14,438 nucleotides of DNA from B33-G16 sp046498285 (GTDB lineage Bacteria > Desulfobacterota > DSM-4660 > Desulfatiglandales > B25-G16): positions 1 through 14,438 of the forward strand of contig JAWOBA010000105.1 of the NCBI GenBank assembly GCA_046498285.1, read 5' to 3'. The notes under the pieces were generated by a model. It was not told the origin of the DNA. It worked only from the letters and a program-made list of their open reading frames with translations, and did not search any database. How positions within the stretch are numbered: position 1 is the stretch's first letter; each line of letters begins with the position of its first letter. The translations under genes and the position numbers were made by a program. Of the stretch, positions 1-6,653 are shown piece by piece.

Positions 1-309
1 TTAAAGATTCATAAAACTGAACAGTGTTGTTTAGATTTGTACATGCCTCTGCATAAATGGAATATCTTATATTGACCAAGCTTACTTTTTCAATATAGTT
101 GTCATAAACCAGGGGAGGCAAAAACTTTGCCCCACGCCTCTCCCTGTTAGGAGCATTAATTCTAAAGCTACCAGAATGTGACCCCTTCTCAATTTATTCG
201 CTACGATATGGCTTCCGCCATGCAACATTCTTTTGTCTCCTGAGGCTGATCACTGCTACTTGGATATTTTTTGCCTCTCCAGCATCATTAGAAAAAGCGG
301 GCTTTCTAG
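1..309. other. Non-coding stretch at the left edge
   Basis: I see no convincing gene here. Stop codons occur in all frames, and the only longer frame (194-427, minus) runs antiparallel through the end of the next gene with no family resemblance. The stretch contains an inverted-repeat cluster at 112-142 (GGCAAA-aac-TTTGCC core). It probably holds the downstream region of the minus-strand gene at 333-830 and possibly the far end of a neighbouring transcript. Confidence 0.5.
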
Positions 310-326
310 TCCGATAAGAAATCGGA
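310..326 (-). terminator. Hairpin just downstream of the Host_attach gene
   Basis: TCCGAT-aagaa-ATCGGA is a perfect 6-bp stem with a 5-base loop, starting 7 bases beyond the stop codon of the minus-strand gene. In the minus direction it lacks a clean U-run directly after the stem, though a T5 stretch follows about 13 bases later. In the plus direction it is followed by GATTTTT, so it could stop transcription coming from the left. It is a candidate terminator, possibly bidirectional. Confidence 0.4.
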
Positions 327-332
327 GATTTT

Positions 333-830
333 TCAGGTTCCTGGTCTCTTATGCGGAGGCAGCAGTTGTACTTTGGCAAGATGATCATGTATTTTCTTAG
401 GGGGAAACTTGACCATATCCTTTTCAAATATATGCACTTTTATGTCATGTTTAACGATAATGTCCAACTCTTGCCGAAGCAATCCAAGCATATATGCTGG
501 CGCTACCAGTATCAAGTAGCGAGCTTGATTGGTCTGGGCAAGGGAGGCGGCCTTTTCCGACACCTTATGAGCGAAGCGACGATCAAATTCTTTGTCATGC
601 TGTAAACGATGGTCATCATATCCATGAGTAGATCCTCCACGAGGTGCATGACCGCGACCCATTTTTGAGTCAGTGTATAGGTGCCGCCCCGCGATCTCTT
701 TCTCAGGATTAGCAATTTTCCCACACTCAACCAGCCTGGGACCGGATTCCAGCTCGGGAAACTCTACAGGTTCCAAGGTAAAAAAGCGTGCATATGCTCC
801 GCCTGTTACAATAACACAATAATCACTCAT
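333..830 (-). CDS. Host_attach-family protein (putative attachment / eRF1-like domain)
   Basis: The 165-residue product looks like the Host_attach family (Pfam PF10116, 'protein required for attachment to host cells'). Visible family features are an N-terminal strand YCVIVTGGAYARFF (residues 4-17), a polar middle with GRHLYTDSKMGRG (48-60), a helix EFDRRFAHKVSEKAA (81-95), the motif LVAPAYMLGLLRQEL (108-122) and a C-terminal FEKDMVKFPPKKIHDHL (135-151). The ATG start is well supported by AAGGAGGGG about 8 bases upstream. There is no signal peptide or membrane segment, so it is probably cytoplasmic despite the family name. Family members outside plant-associated bacteria have no settled function. 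I recall proposals linking the fold to archaeo-eukaryotic release-factor-like domains. It stands alone and is divergent from the aap genes. Family assignment is fairly secure; function is not. Confidence 0.75.
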   Translation of the reverse strand: MSDYCVIVTGGAYARFFTLEPVEFPELESGPRLVECGKIANPEKEIAGRHLYTDSKMGRGHAPRGGSTHGYDDHRLQHDKEFDRRFAHKVSEKAASLAQTNQARYLILVAPAYMLGLLRQELDIIVKHDIKVHIFEKDMVKFPPKKIHDHLAKVQLLPPHKRPGT

Positions 831-861
831 CGTATATTCCCCTCCTTATTGGTGCCATTTG

Positions 862-867
862 ATTATA
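862..867 (-). promoter_or_regulatory. -10-like TATAAT upstream of the Host_attach gene
   Basis: Read on the minus strand, a perfect TATAAT lies 32 bases before the ATG at 830 and would give a leader of about 25 bases containing the AAGGAGGGG ribosome site. No good -35 hexamer is present at 16-18 bases (AGATGA at 17), so the call rests on the -10 alone. Confidence 0.35.
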
Positions 868-1087
868 TGCCTATCTCGTCTTCATCATCTTGACCATGAG
901 TTGAAAATCTAGGTTCAAAGAACACATCTGAAGCTGCCAGAAAGAGCTCCATGGATTATGGTAGATCTTGCAGGTAATCGAGGCTTATATCGATAAAAAA
1001 TGGTTTCGGGTTATAAGGGAACAGCCACCTTAGAGCTTAGAAATATTATAAGTTGTATCTTGGGCTTATTCAAAAATTATTACCTGC

Positions 1088-1118
1088 TTGACAACTTTTT
1101 TTTAATTGCAAATACAAA
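1088..1118 (+). promoter_or_regulatory. Candidate sigma-70 promoter of the aap genes
   Basis: A perfect -35 hexamer TTGACA (1088-1093) is followed by weak -10 candidates in the AT-rich stretch: AATACA (1111-1116, spacer 17) or TACAAA (1113-1118, spacer 19). Transcription would start near 1125, just in front of the 13-bp inverted repeat at 1129-1159. A TATAAG at 1169-1174 is an alternative -10 but lacks a partner at normal spacing. Confidence 0.4.
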
Positions 1119-1128
1119 TGCTTCATGG

Positions 1129-1159
1129 TAAATAAAAATAAGTTGGTTATTTTTATTTA
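1129..1159 (+). repeat. Perfect 13-bp inverted repeat upstream of aapJ
   Basis: The left arm TAAATAAAAATAA (1129-1141) and right arm TTATTTTTATTTA (1147-1159) are exact reverse complements separated by GTTGG. It lies about 105 bases before the aapJ start and just downstream of the predicted promoter. It could be a two-fold-symmetric operator or a 5'-end stem-loop in the leader RNA. Because the arms are pure A/T, some of the symmetry could be chance in AT-rich DNA, but 13 of 13 paired positions is unusual. Confidence 0.6.
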
Positions 1160-1263
1160 TTAAGTTATTATAAGTTTAATGTACCAAGGATAGATAAACA
1201 AGCGGTGATTGCAGTTATGCAATCTAATCAAGGCAACCTTTAGATGTGAAGGAGGTATAAGGG

Positions 1264-2283
1264 ATGAGACGATTTAAGTTAGGTATTGTTCTTTTGGTGC
1301 TAGCATTTTTTGCTACTGCAGGTATTATTACTGCAGGGACCCTTGATGAAGTTAAAGAGCGAGGTTTTCTTGCAGCTGGGGTAAACGGCGGTGTATTTGG
1401 GTTTAGCCAGCCTGACGAAAAAGGTGTCTGGAGAGGCCTTGATGTAGATACTGCAAGAGCTGTCGCTGCTGCGGTGTTTGGTGATGCCGATAAGATAAAA
1501 TATGTTGCCCTTACGGCTGTACAGCGTCTTCCCGCCTTGCAGTCCAAGGAGATTGATGTATTGTGTCGGAATACCACCGAGACGCTCACCCGCTCCACGG
1601 TAAACGGACTGAATTTTTGCCAGGTCAATTTCTACGATGGTCAAGGGTTTCTGGTTCGTAAAAACTTAGGTATAAAGAGTGCAGAGGAGCTAGGTGGTGC
1701 CACCGTGTGTGTTCTTCCTGGAACAACAACTGAGATGAATGCGGCGGATTTCTTCCGAAAAAACAGCATGGACTGGAAACCGGTCGTCATTGAGCAAACT
1801 ACCGAGCTTTCCAAGGCCTTTTTTGCAGGCCGCTGTGACTCCTTGACTTCTGATGCCTCCCAGCTTGCCGCCCACCGATCCGTGGCACCCAATCCGGATG
1901 ACTATGTGATGCTTCCAGAGATTATCTCCAAAGAGCCCCTTTGCCCAGTGGTTCGACATGGTGATGATCAGTGGTACGATATTGTCAACTGGACGACTAT
2001 GTCCCTGATTCAGGCAGAGGAACTCGGAATTACCTCCGAAAACGTGGATGAGATGCTCAAGAGCAAGGACCCCAGGGTACAGCGCTTTCTCGGCGTCACC
2101 CCCGGCATGGGCGAAAAGCTTGGCCTGGATGACAAGTGCTTCTACAATGTCGTTAAACAGGTAGGCAACTATGGCGAGATCTTTGAACGCACTGTGGGTC
2201 CCAACACACCCCTCGGAATTCCAAGAGGTCTGAACGACCTCTGGACTCGGGGCGGCCTTATGTACGCTTCACCATTCCGATAA
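1264..2283 (+). CDS. aapJ: Amino-acid ABC transporter substrate-binding protein, AapJ/BztA type
   Basis: This periplasmic binding protein should capture L-amino acids for the AapQMP importer encoded next. The 339-residue length is typical. Residues 1-24 form a signal peptide (MRRF, hydrophobic core to about 22, likely cleavage near ITAG). Recognisable AapJ/BztA motifs are VNGGVFGFSQPDEKGVWRGLDVD (40-62), RNTTETLTRS (102-111), YDGQGFLV (124-131), PGTTTE (152-157), DASQLAAHR (197-205), SKEPLCPVVRHGDDQW (222-237) and KQVGNYGEIFERTVG (298-312). AAGGAGGT sits 7 bases before the ATG, so the start is secure. The mature chain has six cysteines (101, 119, 149, 191, 227, 292). C149 and C191 occupy positions I recall as common in the family; the others look extra. 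Substrate range, often glutamate/aspartate and general L-amino acids, cannot be read from sequence alone. Confidence 0.93.
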   Translation: MRRFKLGIVLLVLAFFATAGIITAGTLDEVKERGFLAAGVNGGVFGFSQPDEKGVWRGLDVDTARAVAAAVFGDADKIKYVALTAVQRLPALQSKEIDVLCRNTTETLTRSTVNGLNFCQVNFYDGQGFLVRKNLGIKSAEELGGATVCVLPGTTTEMNAADFFRKNSMDWKPVVIEQTTELSKAFFAGRCDSLTSDASQLAAHRSVAPNPDDYVMLPEIISKEPLCPVVRHGDDQWYDIVNWTTMSLIQAEELGITSENVDEMLKSKDPRVQRFLGVTPGMGEKLGLDDKCFYNVVKQVGNYGEIFERTVGPNTPLGIPRGLNDLWTRGGLMYASPFR

Positions 2284-2294
2284 TTCCTATCTAT

Positions 2295-2318
2295 GGGTGC
2301 CCCTTCTCGGGGCATCCC
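2295..2318 (+). promoter_or_regulatory. Intercistronic hairpin between aapJ and aapQ
   Basis: GGGTGCCCC-ttctc-GGGGCATCCC forms a 9-bp GC-rich stem with one bulged A, followed by TTTCATTC, 11 bases after the aapJ stop. It resembles a weak intrinsic terminator. In binding-protein-dependent transport operons such hairpins commonly let the binding-protein mRNA accumulate over the permease mRNA by partial termination or 3'-end protection. That role is inferred here from position. Confidence 0.7.
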
Positions 2319-2425
2319 TTTCATTCGAAATCTCTTGGGGACCGACTGCCACTACACCAAGGGCTATGATTTCCTGGTATTCCCGGCAGATCCTAACCAA
2401 TGTCTGATTGCATTGAGTATCGAGA

Positions 2426-3610
2426 ATGACAAATAATGATATGATAATAGCCCAGGAAAAGGTCCCTATTTGGCTTGATCCCAAGAAACGAGGGCTTATA
2501 TACCAGCTTTGCATTCTCTTTCTGGTGGGATGCCTTGCATACTATCTTATCTCCAATACACTCACTAATCTCGAAAGGCAGAGTATCGCTACCGGACTTG
2601 GGTTTCTGGATAAGGAATCGGCTTTTGAAATCGGCGAGTCCCTTATTTCCTATTCAGCAGCCAGCTCCTATGGACGGGCACTGATCGTAGGAGCCCTCAA
2701 TACCCTTAAGGTTTCATTTATCGGTATCGTGATCACACTGATTCTTGGAACCATTATCGGTGTGGCCCGCCTGTCTTCTAACTGGCTGATCTCCAAGCTC
2801 TCAGCAATTTTTATCGAGGTCATGCAGGATATTCCGGTCCTGCTCCAGTTGTTTTTTTGGTATGCCATCTTTTATGAATCCCTCCCCTCTCCTAAAAATG
2901 CCTTTTCCCCCATAGATGGTCTTTATCTGTGTAATAGAGGTGTTGCCTTTACGGTACCTGAGGCACACCCTGCCCATAAATATATGTTTCTGGCTTTGGT
3001 GGTTGGGGGGATAGCGGTCTACCTGATCCGTCGTTGGGCCAGAAAAAGACAGGAACAAACAGGACATATTTTTCCTGTCTTTCGTGTGGGTTTGAGCATC
3101 ATCATCGGTCTTCCTTTGCTAACCTGGTTGGTTTTCGGTGCGCCCACTGCCATGGACACGCCCAAACTGATGGGCTTCAATTTCAAAGGCGGCATAGCAT
3201 TCAGTCCCGAGTTCATTGCCCTGCTTCTCGGGTTAGTCCTGTACACGTCGGCCTTTGTGGCTGAGGTGGTTCGTGCAGGAATACAGTCGGTGAGCAAAGG
3301 ACAGAGAGAGGCAGCTATGTCTATCGGCCTCAGAAAGTCCTTGGTTTTGAACCTTGTCGTATTACCCCAGGCTCTTAGAGTGATCATACCACCATTGACC
3401 AGCCAGATGCTCAATCTGACAAAGAACAGCTCTCTAGCTGTAGCCATCGGTTATCCCGATTTTGTGTCAGTAGCCAATACAACCATCAACCAAACAGGGC
3501 AGGCTATCGAGGGAGTAGCTCTTATTATGGCTTTATATCTGATTTTTAGCCTTTCTACCTCAGCCTTCATGAACTGGTATAATAAGAAGGTCAAACTGAT
3601 AGAGAGATAA
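2426..3610 (+). CDS. aapQ: Amino-acid ABC transporter permease, AapQ/BztB type
   Basis: This inner-membrane permease of the polar amino-acid type pairs with AapM to form the channel. It is long (394 residues) as expected for AapQ, which carries an extra loop between the first helices. An N-terminal helix (about 25-43) is followed by SNTLTNLERQSIATGLGFLD (43-62), characteristic of AapQ. The BPD_transp_1 domain runs from about 86 to 385, with the ATPase-contact EAA loop at EAAMSIGLRKSLVLNLVVLPQAL (295-317). The periplasmic insert SPKNAFSPIDGLYLCNRGVAF (155-175) is also family-like. The ribosome site is weak (GAG 8 bases before the ATG); an in-frame ATG at 2441 is an alternative start. It lies 142 bases after aapJ, beyond a hairpin, and only 8 bases before aapM. 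Confidence 0.92.
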   Translation: MTNNDMIIAQEKVPIWLDPKKRGLIYQLCILFLVGCLAYYLISNTLTNLERQSIATGLGFLDKESAFEIGESLISYSAASSYGRALIVGALNTLKVSFIGIVITLILGTIIGVARLSSNWLISKLSAIFIEVMQDIPVLLQLFFWYAIFYESLPSPKNAFSPIDGLYLCNRGVAFTVPEAHPAHKYMFLALVVGGIAVYLIRRWARKRQEQTGHIFPVFRVGLSIIIGLPLLTWLVFGAPTAMDTPKLMGFNFKGGIAFSPEFIALLLGLVLYTSAFVAEVVRAGIQSVSKGQREAAMSIGLRKSLVLNLVVLPQALRVIIPPLTSQMLNLTKNSSLAVAIGYPDFVSVANTTINQTGQAIEGVALIMALYLIFSLSTSAFMNWYNKKVKLIER

Positions 3611-3618
3611 CATGGATC

Positions 3619-4716
3619 ATGGAAGCATACGTTCAAAAAACTCCTGCAGAAGAGCTTAAACCTCCGCTGACCGAAGGAGGCATTATTGGATGGGTGAGAA
3701 ACAACCTTTTCAACAGTTGGTTTAATTCTATCCTCACTATCCTCACCCTTCTTCTCCTATGGAAAATTGTGCCTCCACTTTTTGAATGGGCCTTTCTTGA
3801 TAGCGTGTGGACTACCACACATCAAGAGTGTAAAGAAGCGACAGGAGCCTGCTGGAGCATAATCTACCGAAATTTTCGCTTTATTATCTTTGGCTTTTAC
3901 CCCTATGAGCAGCACTGGCGGCCCTTCCTGGCCATGCTGATATTGATCGGCCTCCTCGTTTACAGCAGGAATCGAAACCACTGGAATAAATACTTTATCT
4001 ACGGATGGATCGTAGGCCTTGCCGTTATGGGTGTGCTCATGAGAGGCGGAATCTTTGGCCTGGAGCATGTGGAAAGCACTCAATGGGGAGGACTACCACT
4101 CACCCTCCTCCTCTCTGTATTTGGCCTGACTGCTGCCTATCCCTTAGGTGTGATTCTGGCCTTGGGTAGACAGTCCAGGATGCGTGGTGTCAAGACACTT
4201 TGTATCGTTTACATTGAGATGATCCGTGGGGTCCCCTTGATCAGCCTTCTGTTCATGTCCTCCATTATTTTCCCCCTCTTCCTACCCGAAGGGGTTACCT
4301 TTAACAAAATCCTTCGTGCCCAAGTGGCCATCATTCTCTTTACAGCGGCCTATATTGCCGAGGTGGTTCGTGGTGGATTGCAGGCTATGCCCCGAGGGCA
4401 ATATGAGGCAGCGGAATCCATGGGATTGAATTCTTACCAGACCCTTCGGCTGGTCATTCTACCCCAGGCCCTGAAGATTGTAATTCCGCCTACGGTAAGC
4501 ATCCTTATCTCTGCATTCAAGGATACATCCCTTGTGGTGATTATCGCCCTTTGGGATCTTCTCAAGACCACGCAGGCGGTTCTTTCAAATCCTGAATGGA
4601 TGGGCTTCAGTCGTGAGGCCTATATCTTTATTGCCATTTTTTATTTCCTGGGCTGTTTTTCAATGTCCAACTACAGCCGGAAGCTTGAAAGAGAGCTTTC
4701 CGCAGGAGAAAGATAA
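3619..4716 (+). CDS. aapM: Amino-acid ABC transporter permease, AapM/BztC type
   Basis: This is the second membrane subunit of the amino-acid importer, 365 residues. An N-terminal membrane helix (about 37-55) precedes a periplasmic stretch with cysteines 71 and 78 and the AapM-like WRPFLAMLILIGLLVYSRN region (100-118). A motif GGLPLTLLLSVFGLTAAYPLG (157-177) opens the BPD_transp_1 domain, with IEMIRGVPLISLLFM (199-213) and the EAA loop EAAESMGLNSYQTLRLVILPQAL (263-285). The ATG at 3619 follows the aapQ stop by 8 bases; upstream AGAGAGAT is only a modest ribosome site, so translational coupling to aapQ is likely. An out-of-frame ATG at 3612 is not used. Confidence 0.92.
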   Translation: MEAYVQKTPAEELKPPLTEGGIIGWVRNNLFNSWFNSILTILTLLLLWKIVPPLFEWAFLDSVWTTTHQECKEATGACWSIIYRNFRFIIFGFYPYEQHWRPFLAMLILIGLLVYSRNRNHWNKYFIYGWIVGLAVMGVLMRGGIFGLEHVESTQWGGLPLTLLLSVFGLTAAYPLGVILALGRQSRMRGVKTLCIVYIEMIRGVPLISLLFMSSIIFPLFLPEGVTFNKILRAQVAIILFTAAYIAEVVRGGLQAMPRGQYEAAESMGLNSYQTLRLVILPQALKIVIPPTVSILISAFKDTSLVVIIALWDLLKTTQAVLSNPEWMGFSREAYIFIAIFYFLGCFSMSNYSRKLERELSAGER

Positions 4717-4865
4717 ACACCCTCAATATCAAAAGGTGCAAACAAAAAAATTTGTTATAAAAACATAGTAAGTCACATTTACGTGCATAATGAAGTTATG
4801 AAAAGATTATCATTTTATCATTCTCCGTTATTTCAGTATTCCAATCTACTCGGTGTGAGGTTTAT
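4717..4865 (+). other. AT-rich gap between aapM and aapP with tandem repeat
   Basis: A 149-base gap separates the permease gene from the ATPase gene. It contains AACAAA-aaaa-TTTGTT (4741-4756) and a perfect tandem 8-mer TTATCATT at 4807-4814 and 4815-4822. A CATAAT (4786-4791) could be a -10 box but has no acceptable -35. There is no U-run terminator. Internal regulation or RNA processing is possible but not shown. Confidence 0.4.
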
Positions 4866-5642
4866 ATGAATGAAATAAGATCTGAAGACTTAAAAGCGCG
4901 GCCCTCAGCAGAGGCCATGATTGAAATCAAGGACATGCATAAGTGGTTCGGTGAATTCCATGTGCTTCGGGGTATTGATCTGACGGTACGAAAAAAGGAA
5001 CGCATTGTGGTCTGCGGTCCTTCGGGCTCAGGCAAATCAACCCTTATAAGATGCATCAATCGCCTGGAAGAGCATCAACGTGGCCGGATTGTTGTCGATG
5101 GTATTGAACTGACCAATAATATCAAAAAAATCGAAAAGATTCGCGCAGAAGTAGGTATGGTATTTCAACACTTCAATCTTTTTCCGCACCTAACTATAGT
5201 GGATAACCTTACCCTGGGGCCTATGTGGGTTAGGAAGGTTCCCAAAGCAAAGGCCGAAGAGGCGGCTATGCATTACCTGGAAAAAGTCCACATTGCGGAA
5301 CAGGCCCTCAAATATCCAGGGCAGCTTTCAGGCGGACAGCAACAGCGTGTTGCTATCGCTCGCAGTCTCTGTATGAATCCTAAAATCATGCTTTTTGATG
5401 AACCCACCTCCGCACTGGATCCCGAGATGATCAAGGAAGTGCTGGATGTTATGGTGGAGCTGGCTACAGAGGGTATGACTATGATCGTGGTCACTCATGA
5501 GATGGGTTTTGCCAAGAGTGTTGCCCATCGTGTTCTTTTCATGGACTTCGGTCAAATTGTAGAAGGAAACACACCAGAAGAATTTTTTGAAAACCCGCAG
5601 CACGATAGGACGAAACTATTTCTCAGTCAGATTTTGCACTAA
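4866..5642 (+). CDS. aapP: Amino-acid ABC transporter ATP-binding protein, AapP/BztD type
   Basis: This cytoplasmic ATPase drives the AapQM importer. All nucleotide-binding elements are intact in 258 residues: Walker A GPSGSGKST (51-59), Q-loop VFQHFNLFPH (99-108), signature LSGGQQQR (154-161), Walker B IMLFDEP (174-180), D-loop SALD (182-185) and H-loop VVTHEMGFA (208-216). The family (GlnQ/HisP/AapP polar amino-acid ATPases) is unmistakable, and the N-terminal extension before MIEIKDMHKWFGEFHVL (18-34) is AapP-like. GTGAGG ends 5 bases before the ATG. Its last 20 bases overlap the 3' end of the convergent EamA gene, so no conventional terminator fits between them. Confidence 0.95.
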   Translation: MNEIRSEDLKARPSAEAMIEIKDMHKWFGEFHVLRGIDLTVRKKERIVVCGPSGSGKSTLIRCINRLEEHQRGRIVVDGIELTNNIKKIEKIRAEVGMVFQHFNLFPHLTIVDNLTLGPMWVRKVPKAKAEEAAMHYLEKVHIAEQALKYPGQLSGGQQQRVAIARSLCMNPKIMLFDEPTSALDPEMIKEVLDVMVELATEGMTMIVVTHEMGFAKSVAHRVLFMDFGQIVEGNTPEEFFENPQHDRTKLFLSQILH

Positions 5643-6528
5643 GTCTTGTATTCGTCAAATAAACACCCACAATAACGAATGTCCCCCCGATTACTAAAGA
5701 GGGAGTAATTGGCTCCTTAAGAAAGAAGAAAGCGAGTAATATAGCACTTACTGGAACAAAATTGATAAATTGGCTTGCCTTCATTGGGCCAATAGCCTTT
5801 ATGCCTTGGTAGTACCAGACAAATCCTAAGACAGTTCCAAAAAACCCCAAGTAAAAAATACTGACCCACTCCAGGGTAGAATAACGAAAAATATTGTGCA
5901 GCATTCCCTCAAAATAAGCCGGAATAAATAAAGCAACGGTACCTATTAAAGAGGAATACGATATTGAAACGAGAGGAGACATGCTGCTAAGGACTCTCTT
6001 CCCTATTAAAGAAAAAGTTACCCAGCTTATAACACAAAAAAATATATATAATTCACCCCATCCAACATGTGTAGTCACAATTTCAGTGAGGTTTCCTCTT
6101 GAAATAACAATGATTGCCCCTGTGACTGAAATAATAATACCAGCAACTTTTATTAGATGTAATTTTTGTTTAAAAAAGTAGGCAGCAAGAAGAGCAATAA
6201 ATACTGGATTGTTTGCTATTATGAGTGAAGCTCGGCCTGCATTGATAATTTTAAGCCCTTTAAAAAAAAACACATTGTATGAAAATACACCTGTCATTCC
6301 AAGGAGAATAACCGGAAGGATTTGTCGTCTCATAGGCATGGGAAGTTTGCCTTCAGCTTTCCAGGTGAGCAAAAGAAGGAAAACCGAAGCAATAGCAAAC
6401 CGTAAAAAAGCAGCTGAATATGGCCCAACATCTTTTGCAACGACCCTTCCAGCGATAAAGGTACCTCCCCAGAAAACTGCCGTTAACAACAACTTTATAT
6501 ACATAAGTATCTGGGAACCCTTATTCAT
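5623..6528 (-). CDS. DMT-superfamily transporter with two EamA domains
   Basis: This 301-residue inner-membrane protein has about ten predicted membrane helices arranged as two EamA repeats (about 10-142 and 157-293). Recognisable features are LLTAVFWGGTFIAGRVV (14-30), SYNVFFFKGLKIINAGRASLI (83-103), NPVFIALLAAYFFKQKL (107-123), FYLGFFGTVLGFVWYYQGI (225-243) and NFVPVSAILLAFFFLKEPIT (256-275). Such carriers export metabolites or amino acids, but the substrate cannot be predicted. The ATG at 6528 has AGAGAG upstream and a good promoter at 6566-6593. Its 3' end overlaps aapP by 20 bases in convergent orientation. Proximity to an amino-acid importer might suggest an efflux partner, but opposite strands and a separate promoter make that speculative. 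Confidence 0.88.
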   Translation of the reverse strand: MNKGSQILMYIKLLLTAVFWGGTFIAGRVVAKDVGPYSAAFLRFAIASVFLLLLTWKAEGKLPMPMRRQILPVILLGMTGVFSYNVFFFKGLKIINAGRASLIIANNPVFIALLAAYFFKQKLHLIKVAGIIISVTGAIIVISRGNLTEIVTTHVGWGELYIFFCVISWVTFSLIGKRVLSSMSPLVSISYSSLIGTVALFIPAYFEGMLHNIFRYSTLEWVSIFYLGFFGTVLGFVWYYQGIKAIGPMKASQFINFVPVSAILLAFFFLKEPITPSLVIGGTFVIVGVYLTNTRLSAKSD

Positions 6529-6565
6529 TTTCTCTCTTATTACTTACATATTAAAGGAAGGTAAA

Positions 6566-6593
6566 AATATATCTTCATACTGTTCAATTTCAA
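6566..6593 (-). promoter_or_regulatory. Sigma-70 promoter of the EamA transporter gene
   Basis: On the minus strand, TTGAAA (6593-6588) and TATATT (6571-6566) are separated by 16 bases. Transcription would start near 6559, giving a leader of about 30 bases before the ATG at 6528. Hexamer match and spacing are both good, and it implies transcription separate from the upstream LOG-like gene. Confidence 0.55.
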
Positions 6594-6624
6594 GCCATCT
6601 TACACATTGCAATAAGGTATCCGG

Positions 6625-6653
6625 AAATAAAAGCCTCTCTTTTTCTTTTATTT
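6625..6653 (-). repeat. 9-bp AT-rich inverted repeat at the end of the LOG-like gene
   Basis: AAATAAAAG (6625-6633) and CTTTTATTT (6645-6653) are perfect complements separated by 11 bases. The right arm touches the stop codon at 6653-6655. In the minus-strand transcript it forms a stem immediately after the stop, but it is A/U-rich and lacks a U-run, so it is at best a weak terminator or 3'-end stem. Confidence 0.4.

Larger units (their letters stand above)
868..1248. other. Intergenic regulatory region between the Host_attach gene and aapJ
   Basis: This divergent gap has no supported reading frame. The left part carries the promoter side of the minus-strand gene. The right part, from about 1080, is very AT-rich and holds a consensus -35 TTGACA and a perfect 13-bp inverted repeat in front of the amino-acid transporter genes. 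I recognise nothing between about 900 and 1080. Confidence 0.5.

Noticed and set aside
194..427. 77-codon minus-strand frame overlapping the end of the Host_attach gene
   Set aside because: It runs in another frame of the same strand across a well-supported gene end and shows no protein-family features.
4741..4756. AACAAA-aaaa-TTTGTT as the aapM terminator
   Set aside because: A six-pair stem with five A/T pairs and no U-run is too weak, and such symmetry is expected by chance in A-rich DNA.
4805..4823. Fur-box-like sequence before aapP
   Set aside because: GATAAT-like hexamers are present on the minus strand but with wrong spacing, and the downstream amino-acid ATPase gives no reason to expect iron control. 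The tandem TTATCATT explains the resemblance.
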